A DNA stretch of 64,000 nucleotides from Pyrrhosoma nymphula (Eukaryota; Arthropoda; Insecta; Odonata; Coenagrionidae). The stretch is from NCBI GenBank assembly GCA_963573305.1, contig OY754335.1, positions 14,299,501 through 14,363,500 on the forward strand. Reading direction: 5' to 3'. Positions 12,926 to 24,232 of the stretch are shown piece by piece. The position numbers were made by a program, and so were the translations under genes. Within the stretch, counting starts at the first letter, position 1. Each line of letters begins with the position of its first letter. Below the pieces are notes generated by a model that worked only from the letters and a program-made list of their open reading frames with translations, did not search any database and was not told the origin of the DNA.

Positions 12926-13460
12926 GGGTAGGGCTGGGTGGTTTTACAATATATTGGTTCCAATATCAATATTGTTAAATATTGGGATTCCAAAATCACA
13001 ATTTTGGAACGGCTAATACCTATACCCAGTATTGGGTATTGGTGGTCGGAAAAACCAATATTTGTCATTGAAATATTGTATATTGAAGAACAAATATTTG
13101 CAATTGGAATATTGAATATTGGAATCAGGCGAAGAGCCTGGAACCCGGGATGCTGAAAAGCTAATTTTTTGTGTTAGTAATGTAAAGAACATACATGCCT
13201 GTGCCAGCCTGTTTGTTTATTTGAGCAGTAATTTAGTTTCTGCAGCATTTGCTAACCATTGTAAGCCTGATAATTTTACCTGTTTATATTGCAATGTTCA
13301 ATATTTTCCAATACACAAATATTTCATTTTTTCATTATTTCCAATATAACAATTTTTCCAATATTCCAATATGCCAATATTCAATAGTCCAATAGAGGTT
13401 ATTGATATTGGTCCATTTTCAATATTTTAAGATATTGGTTATTGATATTGGGATTGCTGA
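12926..13460. mobile_element. Non-autonomous DNA transposon with ATATTG subterminal repeats
   Basis: Two clusters of the word CCAATAT or its complement ATATTGG (about 12945-13120 and 13300-13445) flank a unique centre. The left edge, TAGGGCTGGGTGG, resembles the CAGGGCTGGG starts of hAT-type elements (family knowledge). I could not find a matching right terminus, so it may be truncated. The ORFs crossing it are by-products of the repeated word. Confidence 0.5.
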
Positions 13461-16400
13461 TGACATAGGCTAGAATTCGGAATGAGGATTTTCAACATTT
13501 TCAAAGCGAACTCTGGTCCTTCGTTAATGCAAAAAAACAACAACTATTGATGCTTTTTCCGTATTTAGGCCATAGTGAAGAAAATAGTTCAAACCTACTT
13601 TGCTCTCTGTGCGCCTCATCCGAGGAAGAATGGTGAGCGAGGATGACACTGATATATCAAGTCGCCGACTTCACGGTTTCCCGTGGAACTACCGCCCCAC
13701 TTGGCGACAACCGTTAAATTTGAGGTGGCTCAGAAGTGTAGACCCACCTTAAGAAAAGCGTGATTTTTTCCTTCAGGGAAAATCTAGAATAGACCTTGAG
13801 TTCAAGTGTAAAAAATCCAGGGGCCACCATGAAAATGCAGGACAAGTAGATTCGCATCTCTTCGGTGTGGTAGACACATGCGCTACTCAGCCACTACTTT
13901 ACCTCCTCGACTCTTTTCATCCTTAGAGAAGGACCTCAAAGCGCCTCCGGATCCCTCTCACTGCAACGTAACGAAAGGGCATAGCTGCGAGATGAAGTGG
14001 AAAAAGGGAGCGACCTGAGGGTGGTACTCTCCTCGTGTGTGGAGGGTCAATGGAGGAGAGGCTCTGCCTCGAGGGAAGGGAAAGGTCAAGAAGAAGGAGC
14101 AGAAGGAATGGAGAAGGAGAACTGGGAAGAGAGGAGGACCTTACCACTCACGTTTTCAGAGGGAGTGGAAGTGGATGCCGCGAGCCAATGCGAAATTCTG
14201 AAGAGCTATAAATACAAAAACAATAGCTCACAAAAACACAGACCTGAATCCGGGAGCGCAAGGAAGGATTCGTCGAGGCGCAAATGACTGTGCGAGGGTA
14301 AGCAAAGGGTTGAGAGAGAGAGAGATGAAGGGGCGGCGACATGTAAGAAAACCGTTTGAGGAGCAGTTGGAGGGGGGGGATGCTGGCCCTTGAAAAATAT
14401 TTCGGGAGTCATGAAAAGTTTAAGGGAGGAATCAAAGGATGCAGGGGGGAAAAGACGGCAGAAGGGCTTTATCAAAGGAAGTGGCGAGGGGCATCGTGGA
14501 AAGATTAAAATTAGGTCCTCCTAAAATGCGAAAAAAATGCGCAAAGTGCTGCTGGGTCATTTTTTCTTCCCTCTTCCCTCTTAGTCTCCTTGCATATTTA
14601 AAAAGTTGAATTCATATTGCGCGCGCGTACTTGCATGTCCTCATAAAATGTGCTCACGTGAGCATGGATAATGTAAGGGCATTGGATAAACATACTCGGG
14701 AAATTACTGGTCAAACTATTAGCAATTAAGAATTCTTTGGGAGGGTAGATACTGGGCAAGTGCAACGATAAGCTAGGGAAATTGGTTACTTCTCCCTTTT
14801 GGGCCTCATTTAAAACACGCTTCCAGTTCTTAGGATCCTCATGAGATAGTAAACATACGCTAGTCATACGAGAGCTGGAACGTGTGCAGCGAATATGGGC
14901 AAGATATGTAAAAAGCCGTTATTTTATAACCCTGGAGTTAACCTGCACCATCAGCTAGGATGGAGATTACTATCAGACCTTAGGTTAAAATCTAGTCTTT
15001 TGAGAGAGTTAGAAGACGACCGAATATTTCTTTTCTGACTACGTCGTACTCATTTCGCAAATCACGATCTACTTTGTGCAGTTTGATTCGGACGGTGAAG
15101 TTCGGGAAATTTGTTGTAGATCGAAAAAGTTTAAAATGTTATATCGTTTTCTAAAGATTATATAGCATAATAGCTGCCATTATGGCTTTGTAGCTGCTCG
15201 ACAGGTATCCTATCTAGCTAGTGAACTTTCTGTATGAAGCTTTTATTACAAGCATGCCAACCAGGGCTAAACTCACGTCTCGCATACTTGATTTACATTC
15301 GATATTCTTTTATCTCTTGCATAAATGTATTTTCATGATAAATTAACAACCGTAGTTCCCAAAATTTCTCTACCGTATACTGCTTTGCTTGTTTAGGTGG
15401 AAATTCATACCTAACCGTACGCCCTTAATGTGATTTGCAAGGTAGTATGTAGATTTTGCTGTGTAGTCGTATACGGGCACAATCATGCACATGAAGCGAC
15501 GTCAAAGCCCGGTGAGGAAGAAATATATGGAGTCCCACTCATCGGTCAAGTGGACGAAGAGTGGACGAGAGGCCACCGGAAAAGAAAGACCATACGCTTC
15601 CTCTCTTCCGCGTGTCGTTTCTGTTTTGTTTCTCGTTACATCCTTTGTACAGCGGCGCGCGACCGCGGAGGAGGTTTAGCTGAGGGGGTAGGGGAATGTA
15701 TGCCCTGGGGGTAAAAATATGTGCAAGAACAAATTTCTCTTTCCTCTGCCCCTTAACCTTATCCTTATTAACCCTTACTAACTCCGTGTCCATTGCGTTT
15801 TCAACCCCCCATCCTCCTACCGCCGTTATTTGCTTTGAGGAGCGGTGGGGAGGGTTATAGCGAGTGGAGGGGTCTCCGCGGGAAAACGACCGAAAGAAAT
15901 CAAAGTGCCGTGAAGGTTAAGGGAGGAGACAAGAGAGCGAGTTGAAAATAAAAACGCCAAGGACTCTGAAATTACTCCAGGACTCAGCAGAAAAGAAAAT
16001 ATTATAAATACCCTCTTCCTCACGGTTCCCTCGTTAATTTTAATATTTTTGCATTCGAATCTTTGGAATTTAATATTTTTTTACGAGAGCGGCCGTATTT
16101 AAGTACGGCAGTGAAACACGAACAGCAAATTTTTATATTTAAGACGTTTGAGCTCGCTCGGTGAATGGGCGATTCTAAGATATCTCTGGCAAAGAGGTTC
16201 CCCATTAAAAATGAACGAGTTTTTCAAGTATAACCTCAGCTTCGTTGATGACCACTGTGGGAAGCTTCTAGGATTCTTGTAACCCATTGAGGCTTGTATG
16301 TTGCCTCTTAGAACCTCGAATCTTCAAAGCAACATCATCATTACATCTACTACTTCTCGCTTTGAAGGAACACATCTAATCGAAATAAAGGACTTACCTC

Positions 16401-16840
16401 CGTAATTATGTACGGAAAACGGCTCCATTGCCGTGACTTCTTTGATGAAAAGATATAGCTATAAAGAATATTTTATCAAGAGGTTTTATACATCTCCCAT
16501 TCATTCGTGGCTATTAAATTCTCAATATTAAATTTCAGCGGTTCTGTAACTGCTTGTCATTTCTTCTGTGGGGTTTACTTTTGGCTGAGAATCCCGTCAT
16601 TAATAGATAACGGGTCAGGCAACTGTCACAAGTCAAATAATTATTTCTCAAGTTTAATTGTATCAACGCACACTGAAAATCTAGGCCACCACTATTCAGC
16701 TTTCCTTGACAAACTTATTGATTTAAGAGACAGTTTCAGGCCTGCCTTGATGGAATTATTTGATCTTGAATGAACTTGAACAGCAAAACAAAACATGAAC
16801 AGTAAAAACAATGCAATTCCAAATTTATAGATTTAGAGAA

Positions 16841-16890
16841 GTTTATGTGTATATTAATTAATTAATTAATAATTTAATTTACACATAAAC
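16841..16890. repeat. AT-rich inverted repeat
   Basis: GTTTATGTGTA (16841-16851) and TACACATAAAC (16880-16890) are exact complements around an (ATTA)n core that can extend the stem with a few mismatches. No target duplication was seen. Confidence 0.8.
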
Positions 16891-17347
16891 GTCTGGCGAA
16901 GTTCGCAAGACCCCTCGGCAATTGCGGGGGAGACACCCCAATTTTATTACCATCTGCGCGTTCCTAATCCATTATTTATCGTTGAAATTTCATGAAAAAA
17001 TTGATTTCTACGACCGTAATAAATACTGGCGCATCCAGGAAAATAAAAAGAGGGTTGCTTTGTATGAACCAAAGTTGTGAAACATATGGAGCGTTTGCAA
17101 TGGCATCACAATGGACATTAGAGCCGATGCGGTAGAAACGGATATTTAAAAATTTACTCTTTCAGTGGGTAAAATTCGGGACATACATGCCATAAAATAA
17201 GTATCCTGGCAGCCACCTCACATTGTTTGCCAGGCAGGGGGAAGACGCCATTCTTTACAGTACGAAAGTGCATTAGTGTCACAATGCCGGCGGACAGATA
17301 AGGTTTATAAAGCATGGAGAACAAAATTTTTCCATTCTTATGGATGT

Positions 17348-17352
17348 AAAAA
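17348..17352 (-). terminator. Pol III terminator of tRNA-iMet
   Basis: On the minus strand a TTTTT run begins three bases after the tRNA 3' end. This is the expected RNA polymerase III stop. Confidence 0.8.
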
Positions 17353-17355
17353 TAT

Positions 17356-17427
17356 TAGCAGAGCGTGGTTTCGATTCACGGACCTCTGGGTTATGGGCCC
17401 AGCACGCTTCCACTGCGCCACTCTGCT
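17356..17427 (-). tRNA. Initiator tRNA-Met (CAT)
   Basis: Minus strand, 72 nt, folding into a full cloverleaf. The 7-bp acceptor is AGCAGAG/CTCTGCT with terminal A73. The D stem is GCGC/GCGT. The anticodon stem is CTGGG/CCCAG with loop CCCATAA, which carries anticodon CAT. The T loop is ATCGAAA. The A1-T72 pair, the three G-C pairs at the base of the anticodon stem, and A instead of TC at the start of the T loop are hallmarks of eukaryotic initiator tRNA. The T stem is CGTGA/CCACG, so its loop-closing pair is an A-C mismatch where the usual sequence has G-C. That may be a polymorphism or mild decay. A T5 terminator follows. It is an isolated gene with no tRNA neighbour. Confidence 0.93.
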
Positions 17428-18031
17428 TGTATGGCATTCGAGGAATTCTTAGACTTCTTCTAATGAGTTTTCACTAATTATAAATCCTTAAGTCAGGTTA
17501 AATAGTATTAGAATTGGTTAAATATCAGTTAGTATTAATTAAATTAATATTAGTTAAATAGTATTAGTTTAAAGTATAGAGGAAATCTAAGTCCTCTAAC
17601 TGGAAAATAAACGGTGCTTTATTCTGGACTCCACCCGGAGAATGTCGTGGACGTCACGTTAGAGCCTTGACGAGTCTAAAATTTTAAATGGCATAATTTG
17701 AGTTTTTTAGAGGTTGTGACCACAAAATTCCATTGTAGAGGCTCGGAAATTCCGAGGCCTTTCTGGAACAGGATACGAGCAGTATCAAAACCTTGTTGCT
17801 GATCGGGAACTGCTTTTCAACCACCCAGTTTTTGAGAACCGATTGACTAGAGATCAGTAGGCATAGGTAATAAATTTGGCAAAAAAATAACTGTAAAAAT
17901 TAGAAGCATCTGTTTTTTTTTTAATGAAAATGATAATTTTACTTATTAAATTTTTCGTCCCTTCTCCTTAATGGGCCACCCATCGGCAACGATAGGACGA
18001 AACTCGGTGCTATAACTGTTAGAGGGTGACC
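17428..18031. other. No gene recognised
   Basis: AT-rich DNA upstream of the tRNA gene (the tRNA reads away from it). A TTAGTTAAATAG-type simple repetition lies at 17515-17580. Nothing else is supported. Confidence 0.5.
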
Positions 18032-18458
18032 TTGGCCCTAATTCTGATGCTTTCCCGATGTTCAACTTTTCCACCAAAACGTCATTAGTTTCCACCAAAA
18101 CGTCATAACTTTCCGACACTACGTCACACGTTCCACCTTCCACCAGAGAATCGTTCACTACATCGTTCATCGTTCAATGACTGGTGGAAAGTCAAGCTTC
18201 CCTTCCACCCGTCATCCACTTGGAGGAACAGCGCTAGTATCGTGGTGGAAACTTTCCGACGGAAGTAAGCGTGCGGAAGGTAAACATTGTTTTGTTCGCG
18301 TTTTCGAGGTAAGTTGGACATCGGCCTAAGTTTGTGACGTTCGGCTCTCCAGAGGGGGGCATTGAGCCGTTCATTTAACGGATCAAGAGTCGTTCAATGA
18401 ACGAATGGTGGAACTTTCCACCAGTCATTGACTGGTGGAAGATCAGAATCGGGCCCCA
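18032..18458. mobile_element. MITE-like element with TTTCCACCA repeats
   Basis: The ends are imperfect inverted repeats: TTGGCCCTAATTCTGAT on the left and ATCAGAATCGGGCCCCA on the right. Inside, the word TTTCCACCA and its complement TGGTGGAAA recur many times in both orientations. They include a perfect 12-bp-arm palindrome TTCCACCAGTCA/TGACTGGTGGAA (18416-18440). I could not settle a target duplication. No transposase is present. Confidence 0.6.
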
Positions 18459-19894
18459 GAGGTCCCTGAGGCATTTGGACGACGAACGTTCTCGAGTGTG
18501 TCCCTCTACCCTCTTCGCACTGTCTCCTTTGGTTCCTGAACTCCCTCTTGCGCGCCCTATAACGCAATATCTCATTACCCTGCCCTCATCACCGTCATCT
18601 GCCGATCCTCCTCGTTGGCAATCACTTTGCCTTTTGCACTCCGTCCTCAACATTGTTTACCCTGTACCTCATTCGCTGTAGGCCTCGTCTTCTTTTTTCA
18701 TCCCGGTCAAAGAGAGTCAAAGGGTATGCTTCAGGTTGCCAAAGGGGTCTCACATCGGGGAAGGATATTGAGACTTCATGGGGTTGATTTCGTATTTGGC
18801 CCCGTCCGATTGCCCCCGGTCAAGATCGCATCCTCCCTACCCGTATCCTCCTTCGCTTTCTTCTCCCTGTTCTTTTTTCCGGAGTCAATGCCTTTCTGCT
18901 TGCACCACTCAGCAACCCCTACAGCTCTATCTCTTTGTATCCGTGGCGATGTTCATTCCTCTGTGTGACGCAATCCTGTTCTCGTCCAATTGAGAACCCA
19001 TCGAAGTTTCCCGTGGTTGCTTTCCAAACACTTCGAATGTGTCAGTGACCGATCCCGCTTTAGTTTAAGTTTTTACTGAAATTATCTCACTGTGTTGCTG
19101 CAATGTATCCTGCGAACTCCCTCATTCTGAAGCAGATTTGGTGGCATAATATTAAATATAAAATATTTTACTCCCCATTTTACACGTATATCTCCTATTA
19201 GTTTCCTACAGCCGACGATGGCGGAATGACCGCCGAAACGTCCTTATATTATGTACTTTCTTTATGTAGTGTCCTCTCAGTTTATTTTCGCGTGACTGTT
19301 TTTAAAACTATCACAAACTAGAAAATTCATACTAATAAAATAAAAAATATGCAAATGCCATGTGTTTCCTGTAAACTTATTGGACAATGCTGGACCGTAA
19401 ATGTAAAAAGTAGAACTGCTAAATGAGTGTTCAGAGAAATGGGCGAAACAATAAAAAACAACTACAATTATCATAATGAGAAATCCTTTTGTAAGATAAT
19501 AAATAAAGCTCGCTATCGCAATGTCGAGCTGACAGGTTAAAAATTCTTTTCTTTTCGTGCTCGGTTTGAGTTGATAATGGCTGTTATCGATTGCTAGAAA
19601 AGTACATACCATGGTGTGCAGTGTTTTTTAAAAATATGTTAATTATTCTTACTATAGGTAAGTCCTCGTCCTTTAATTTGCAAAGTTAAATGGCATATTC
19701 AGCGAATCCCTCTTGTAGACCTTGTGATTTATTGTATGTCTCTTGATGAAATCTCCTACTTGTCTTTGAGGTAGCTGCTAGGGGACATTGATGTCGATGG
19801 CTTCCGCAAACGGTAAATACTCTTCGATGTGCATTCGATGATTCGGCCATCAGCTTTGAGCTTTAGTGAAACTGAGTATCATTCAAGTAACCAT
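18459..19894. other. No gene; GC-rich block plus an element end
   Basis: 18460-19000 is GC-richer and pyrimidine-biased with uninformative ORFs. 19211-19242 carries the recurring GAAAC stem-loop. 19657/19658 has a TAG|GTAAGT word behind a moderate pyrimidine tract. Confidence 0.45.
19205..19300 (+). repeat. GAAAC stem-loop element end (plus)
   Basis: CCGACGATGGCGGAATGACC is followed by GCCGAAACGTCC and an AT-rich tail with ATGTACTTTCTTTATG. The GGCGG/CCGCC stem matches the general plan of the other copies (TGANGATG-stem-GAAAC), with C for T in the first word. Only one orientation is present. Confidence 0.5.
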
Positions 19895-20105
19895 AGCTTA
19901 CATCCTCTAATTGACAGCCTGCTCTTAGCTAAAACCGGCAAGTGGTCCTCGGCCCCATCCGAAGAATGAAGTACTGAACTTCAATTGCTCCTCTCATTGC
20001 TTCCTAAGTAGCGGTTGGATTGCCATTGATCAATATTCTCTACCGCCTGTATTCGAACCCGGCCCCTACACTTGGGAAGTAAGTAATCGAACCACGGCGA
20101 TACTT
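19895..20105 (-). mobile_element. tRNA-derived SINE
   Basis: On the minus strand box B GGTTCGAATAC (20049-20059) is preceded by a tRNA-like stretch. The downstream body reads GGATGGGGCCGAGGACCACT and then GGTTTTAGCTAAGAGCAGGC and GTCAATTAGAGG. The body is unlike that of the SINEs at 6250 and 9225, so it is a different family. The ends are approximate. Confidence 0.5.
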
Positions 20106-23100
20106 CAGCCAGAAGCTCCTTGTGAGCTTTCCTCGGCTCTCACAGGTATGGCTGGATGGGAAAGAGGGGAATGACATAATTGGCGAGGGAGGTGGATTGG
20201 ATCTACTCGTTGACGCTGAGGCGGTACTCTAAAGCGGGTATTTCCAATCATGAGGGTTCTCACAAAATATGCAAGTGTTTGGAAACTAGGAACAATATTT
20301 GATCAAAGATTTAAAAAAATTACAAAGTAAATTCTCCCGAAAGTTAAAAAAAATAACCTCATGCGAAAAAAAAGTGTAAGTTATTGAATAAATAGTGTGG
20401 AAGACTCTCTTTACTTAAGAAAAAAAAAATATTTCTTGAAAAAGTCAGAATTTAATCCCGGAAACTAGAGATTAGTGAGCTTCTGCGCTACATTGGTTCA
20501 GTCCATCTTTCAGAAAAAGTGAGGGAGAGAGAAATTAGGACTAGTAGCCGAAAATAGGTACTCTTTTCTTTTCCTTCGCAGTAGTCGTAACGACAGTATA
20601 ACCATGGAAAATCACCCGATAAATTTAAAGCCAACGTAATTACACACTGTGTACAAACACTTTTTCTTTCAAAACTACGCAAAAATGGCTACATACACGT
20701 ATTGCTCTACGTGTCACCGCTTGGGCTTGTGGCGCGGGGTATTGGGACATCGTCTACAAAGAAGTTATGGAATAGGAAAACGAAATTGGGAGAGGGAAGA
20801 ACTAAAAGCAAGATGTGTTTTGACGGGAAAGTGTCTCGTTATGTTTTTGCGGTAGTCATTTGAAGTGCGTTGGGTGAAGGAATAATTAAACCAATCTATT
20901 TTACCGCGTGGGGAATCTCTCTTCTTTTGTCGATTCTGTCAGTTCTGTGCATGCAGAGTGGCGGTTATATGATAGCTGTTTCCCAACAACGCAAGTGGAG
21001 CAGATACATTGGATAAAGTTAAAAAAGGAAGATGTGGATGGGAAAGGCAAACAGGGCTCCTTTATTTTAAAGAAGTCCGTTGTCTCTTCATTCCCAGTTC
21101 TGTTTCCCTCTACTTTACTCTCCTTCTTCTCTCTCCCCCCTTAACAATTCCACCTCCGACTCCCAACCAACTCTTCCACCTCCATCTCGTCAGTATATAC
21201 CTCCCGCTTTGAGAGAGTTCTTTCACATTTACCTCCGTACCTTATCTTTTTTTTGTCAATTTCCCTTCAAAGACCTTTTGTGCTTTTCTTTGAGACATCA
21301 CCGGTTCAGTCCTTTGTGCGTGCACCAGCGATGGAGTACGTTCGTGCGCTTCGTAAAGGTTTATTTTTATTTTAATGTTGTTTTTTGTTTTTCGCGGATG
21401 AGGATGAGTGAAGGCTTGAGGGGAATATGAAAAAGAGAGTCTTAATACGTCTTCTTCTGCGCTCCGGGACTAATACACCCTTCTCCTACCCTTACTCTCC
21501 TTAGGAAAATTGGTACAGAGATGCACGGGATGCGTATCTCATTAACACATGATTAATTAAAAATGGAAATTACGACAAAGGGAATGGGATCATCTACCAA
21601 GCCGGCTACGCGCATATTCACGATGAGTACGGGAATGCGAATGCACCGCCCCATAATGAGGCACTGTAAAGCCTGAGGGCGTTGACTTGCAGATCTGTTA
21701 TGCCAAATAAAAATTGATAATCAGCGAATAATAAGCCACTTTGCAATCGTGGAGTTTCGCGTCTATGCCGTCCGTGAGTGCGGAACATCAATTCAAAAAC
21801 TACATCTGCGGCACGTTTTGTACTTTTTCTATTGGAATGTTCGGGGGGCGTGGTCACCCAGTAGGTAGGGAGCTTGAGCTACCGCAGGATCACAGATGCA
21901 ATAGCCGCGGACTTGGATTTTTTATTATTTAGGTGCTAGTGAGTGTAAAATTTTATGTTTTGGTACGGAAACGCGCGCTAATATTGCAGTCCTGTATAAA
22001 AAATCAAAATGTTTAATGGCATAATTATGCGTTCCAACGGATATGGAATCATCTGGAAAATGAAAACCAATTTCAATCATTAAGATCGTAGTTTCACACG
22101 CTGCCGAACTTATTATTGGATACCGAAATCCTTGTGTATTCCGAGTCGTTTTTCCTGACGAAAGTTTCATAGCTTTTTCAGTCTTAGTTCTGTCCAGTTA
22201 CCGAAAATTATTTCCTCCATAGAAAGTGTCTGGCATTTTTCATATCATTATATCATATCATTATTTATGCCTAACAGTCGTCACTCAAAGAATAACCGAC
22301 GCGGTAGAAACTCGCAACAAATTAGGACAATCGCTGCATAATTGAATGTTGCCGCCATAACCGTAATTCGTATTACATAACCGTATGGATCTAAAAATTC
22401 AATTATATTTTAGTTTCATCTTTGTAAATGTGAAAATGCATGTTTAGGCGTATGTTCTATATCATTGTACGCGATGGGTACTTGATGAAGGTACTTGACG
22501 ATAAATGAAAAATCCAAAACGTCAAGATTGTGATTTTATGACAAAAAAGACTCTCAAACAGAACCGTTCCACATGGCGTTCAAAGGCTGACTGCCTGCCC
22601 ACGGCACCGGAACACGTGGGACAGTCACACAAATTGACTTATTTCTCCAACTCAAATTTGACTTCCTCATTACAACAGAATAACGTGGTGGGAATTCGAA
22701 CTAGATTACAAAGACTTCAAACAATCATCGTTTCAATTTTTGGAATCACACTCTAAAATAAAGTCACGGAGTACTGAGGATGAAACTTTGCAGTCATTAG
22801 TGAGATGGCTCTTCATGAGATGGTTGCTCTTTGATGTACCCTAGCTGTTTTAGGATGGTCAGTAGCAAATAACTGTCATTGCTTCTCCTCGCATGTGCTG
22901 ATCCTTCATCCGTTCCGTTTTTACACCCGTAACTTTAACCGTTTCTGCATCCTTCATCCTCTTTGACTTTTCATTTTCAGAAAGTTATCCTCGCTTAAGT
23001 GTTCTTAGGTTCTCCTGAGAGCCTACTCCTAGAACAGTTTTTTTTCCAGTTTTTTATATTTTTGTGGCGTATTTTACGCTACAAAAATACAATAAAGATA

Positions 23101-23439
23101 GCGGCAGTTATGGAAGAGCGTCTTGCGGTGGACGGAGGTGGTTTATTTTTTGAAACGTGCTCGCACTTCAGATTTCGACCTCGTCAATCGTGCCGGAATG
23201 TTATATGTGATTGATTTTTACCGTTTATTCACAAGTATTCTATTTGCACATACGGAAGTCGTCCACAGCAATTCCTTTTATTGTAATAACATTGTTCAGT
23301 TCTTCGGACGCACCATGACTCTAGAAATACTCTGGCTAGTGGTGTCTGTTTGTACCAAATGCGTTTTACTTGGAGCTGATTATTATTTTTACTATGGTGA
23401 TCTAACAGTTAAGGCGGATTTAAATTGAAGAGAGTAATA
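20106..23439. other. No gene; one hairpin at 23057-23089
   Basis: Mixed AT-rich DNA. The ORFs at 20908-21430 come from a CT-rich block. TATTTTTGTGGCGTA and its complement, with one mismatch, form a 15-bp hairpin with a three-base loop at 23057-23089. I see no exon or repeat family. Confidence 0.5.
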
Positions 23440-23700
23440 ATTCTCTATATTTTTACATGTGCAGGTCCCTATTCCCTTACGATTTGCTTCTTAATGTCAG
23501 CATACGCCCTACCTCTACATCCCGCCCATAAAGTCTATCCTCTTTCTTCCCCTTCCCCGCTTACCATCCCAACTTCTTCCGCTCTATCACGGAATGAGGA
23601 AGTATTTGATATGGTAGGTGAGGAGAGAAAACTTATGTAGGAGATTAGGAGAAGATAGGGTTGGTGGTTGGAGCTGATAGCCGTGCTTGAATGAGAAAGT
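23440..23700 (-). pseudogene. 5'-inverted non-LTR retrotransposon fragment
   Basis: Two pieces of one reverse transcriptase C-terminus meet head to head near 23597. The right piece reads on the plus strand as NEEVFDMVGEERKLM then EIRRR and WWLE, matching NQEVLDMVGEERKLIDEI of the LINE at 40885-41361. The left piece reads on the minus strand as SVIERKKLGW then RAYADIKKQI, the segment that normally follows. The order and orientation are those expected of a twin-priming 5' inversion, with the few codons between WWLE and VIE missing. Stops within both pieces show it is inactive. Confidence 0.65.
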
Positions 23701-24065
23701 GACAATCCAGTTCATGGCCTGTTCGTTTCTCTAGTTTCATCTAATTCTTTTTTAAACTATTTCTTTACTCCGGGCGTTATTGGAGGTTGTGATTCATCTT
23801 CAAAACTTACCGAGCTCCGTACCTCTCTGGTGTACCTACTCAATAGGTGGTGTTATCTACATAACAAATTATTATATTTCTCAATTGGTTTCCATTTATA
23901 CTCGACCTTGACTATGACTATCATTAGGTCTATTGCCAATATTTACCAGTGCCTCTTTGAAGTGAACAAATATTAATTGAAGGATATCTGTATAATACCT
24001 CAACAAAAAACTTCGCTAATAATCTCATGATTTGTCCACTGTGCACCGCTCGACATCACTGCGCC

Positions 24066-24125
24066 ATCAGTACATCTACAAAATACCCTGCAAGCCACCT
24101 CAGCGGTGTGTGGCAGGGGGTGAGT
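24066..24125 (-). mobile_element. Jockey/CR1-like LINE 3' tail
   Basis: ACATCTACAAAATACCCTGC then AAGCCACCTCAGCGGTGTGT and GGCAGGGGGTG. This is the reverse complement of the 3' tail that closes the RT pseudogene at 29773-30475, and the same tail is at 48693-48765. Only the terminal 55 bp or so is recognisable; the sequence beyond it differs. Confidence 0.6.
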
Positions 24126-24181
24126 AATCACCAACATGCATTACACTATACCCTAGAGTTAGTGTAACTACGACTAATTAT

Positions 24182-24232
24182 GCATTAGCATAAATTGCTA
24201 ATGCTTGTCACGAGGCGAAGCCTCACAAGCAT
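24182..24232. repeat. Two adjoining hairpins
   Basis: GCATTAGCA/TGCTAATGC (24182-24204) overlaps the start of ATGCTTGT/ACAAGCAT (24201-24232). The second contains an inner GAGGC-GAA-GCCTC stem with a three-base bulge on the left side. The two stems are mutually exclusive for a few bases, and no function is apparent. Confidence 0.7.

Larger units (their letters stand above)
13461..17355. other. No gene; GC-rich blocks and one small hairpin
   Basis: Two blocks of higher GC with purine or pyrimidine bias (13920-14480 and 15480-15960) carry short ORFs on both strands and no recognised domain. A GAG|GTAAGT donor-like word is on the minus strand near 16390. A doubtful, very decayed copy of the Jockey-type 3' tail may lie at 17203-17252. 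Confidence 0.5.
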
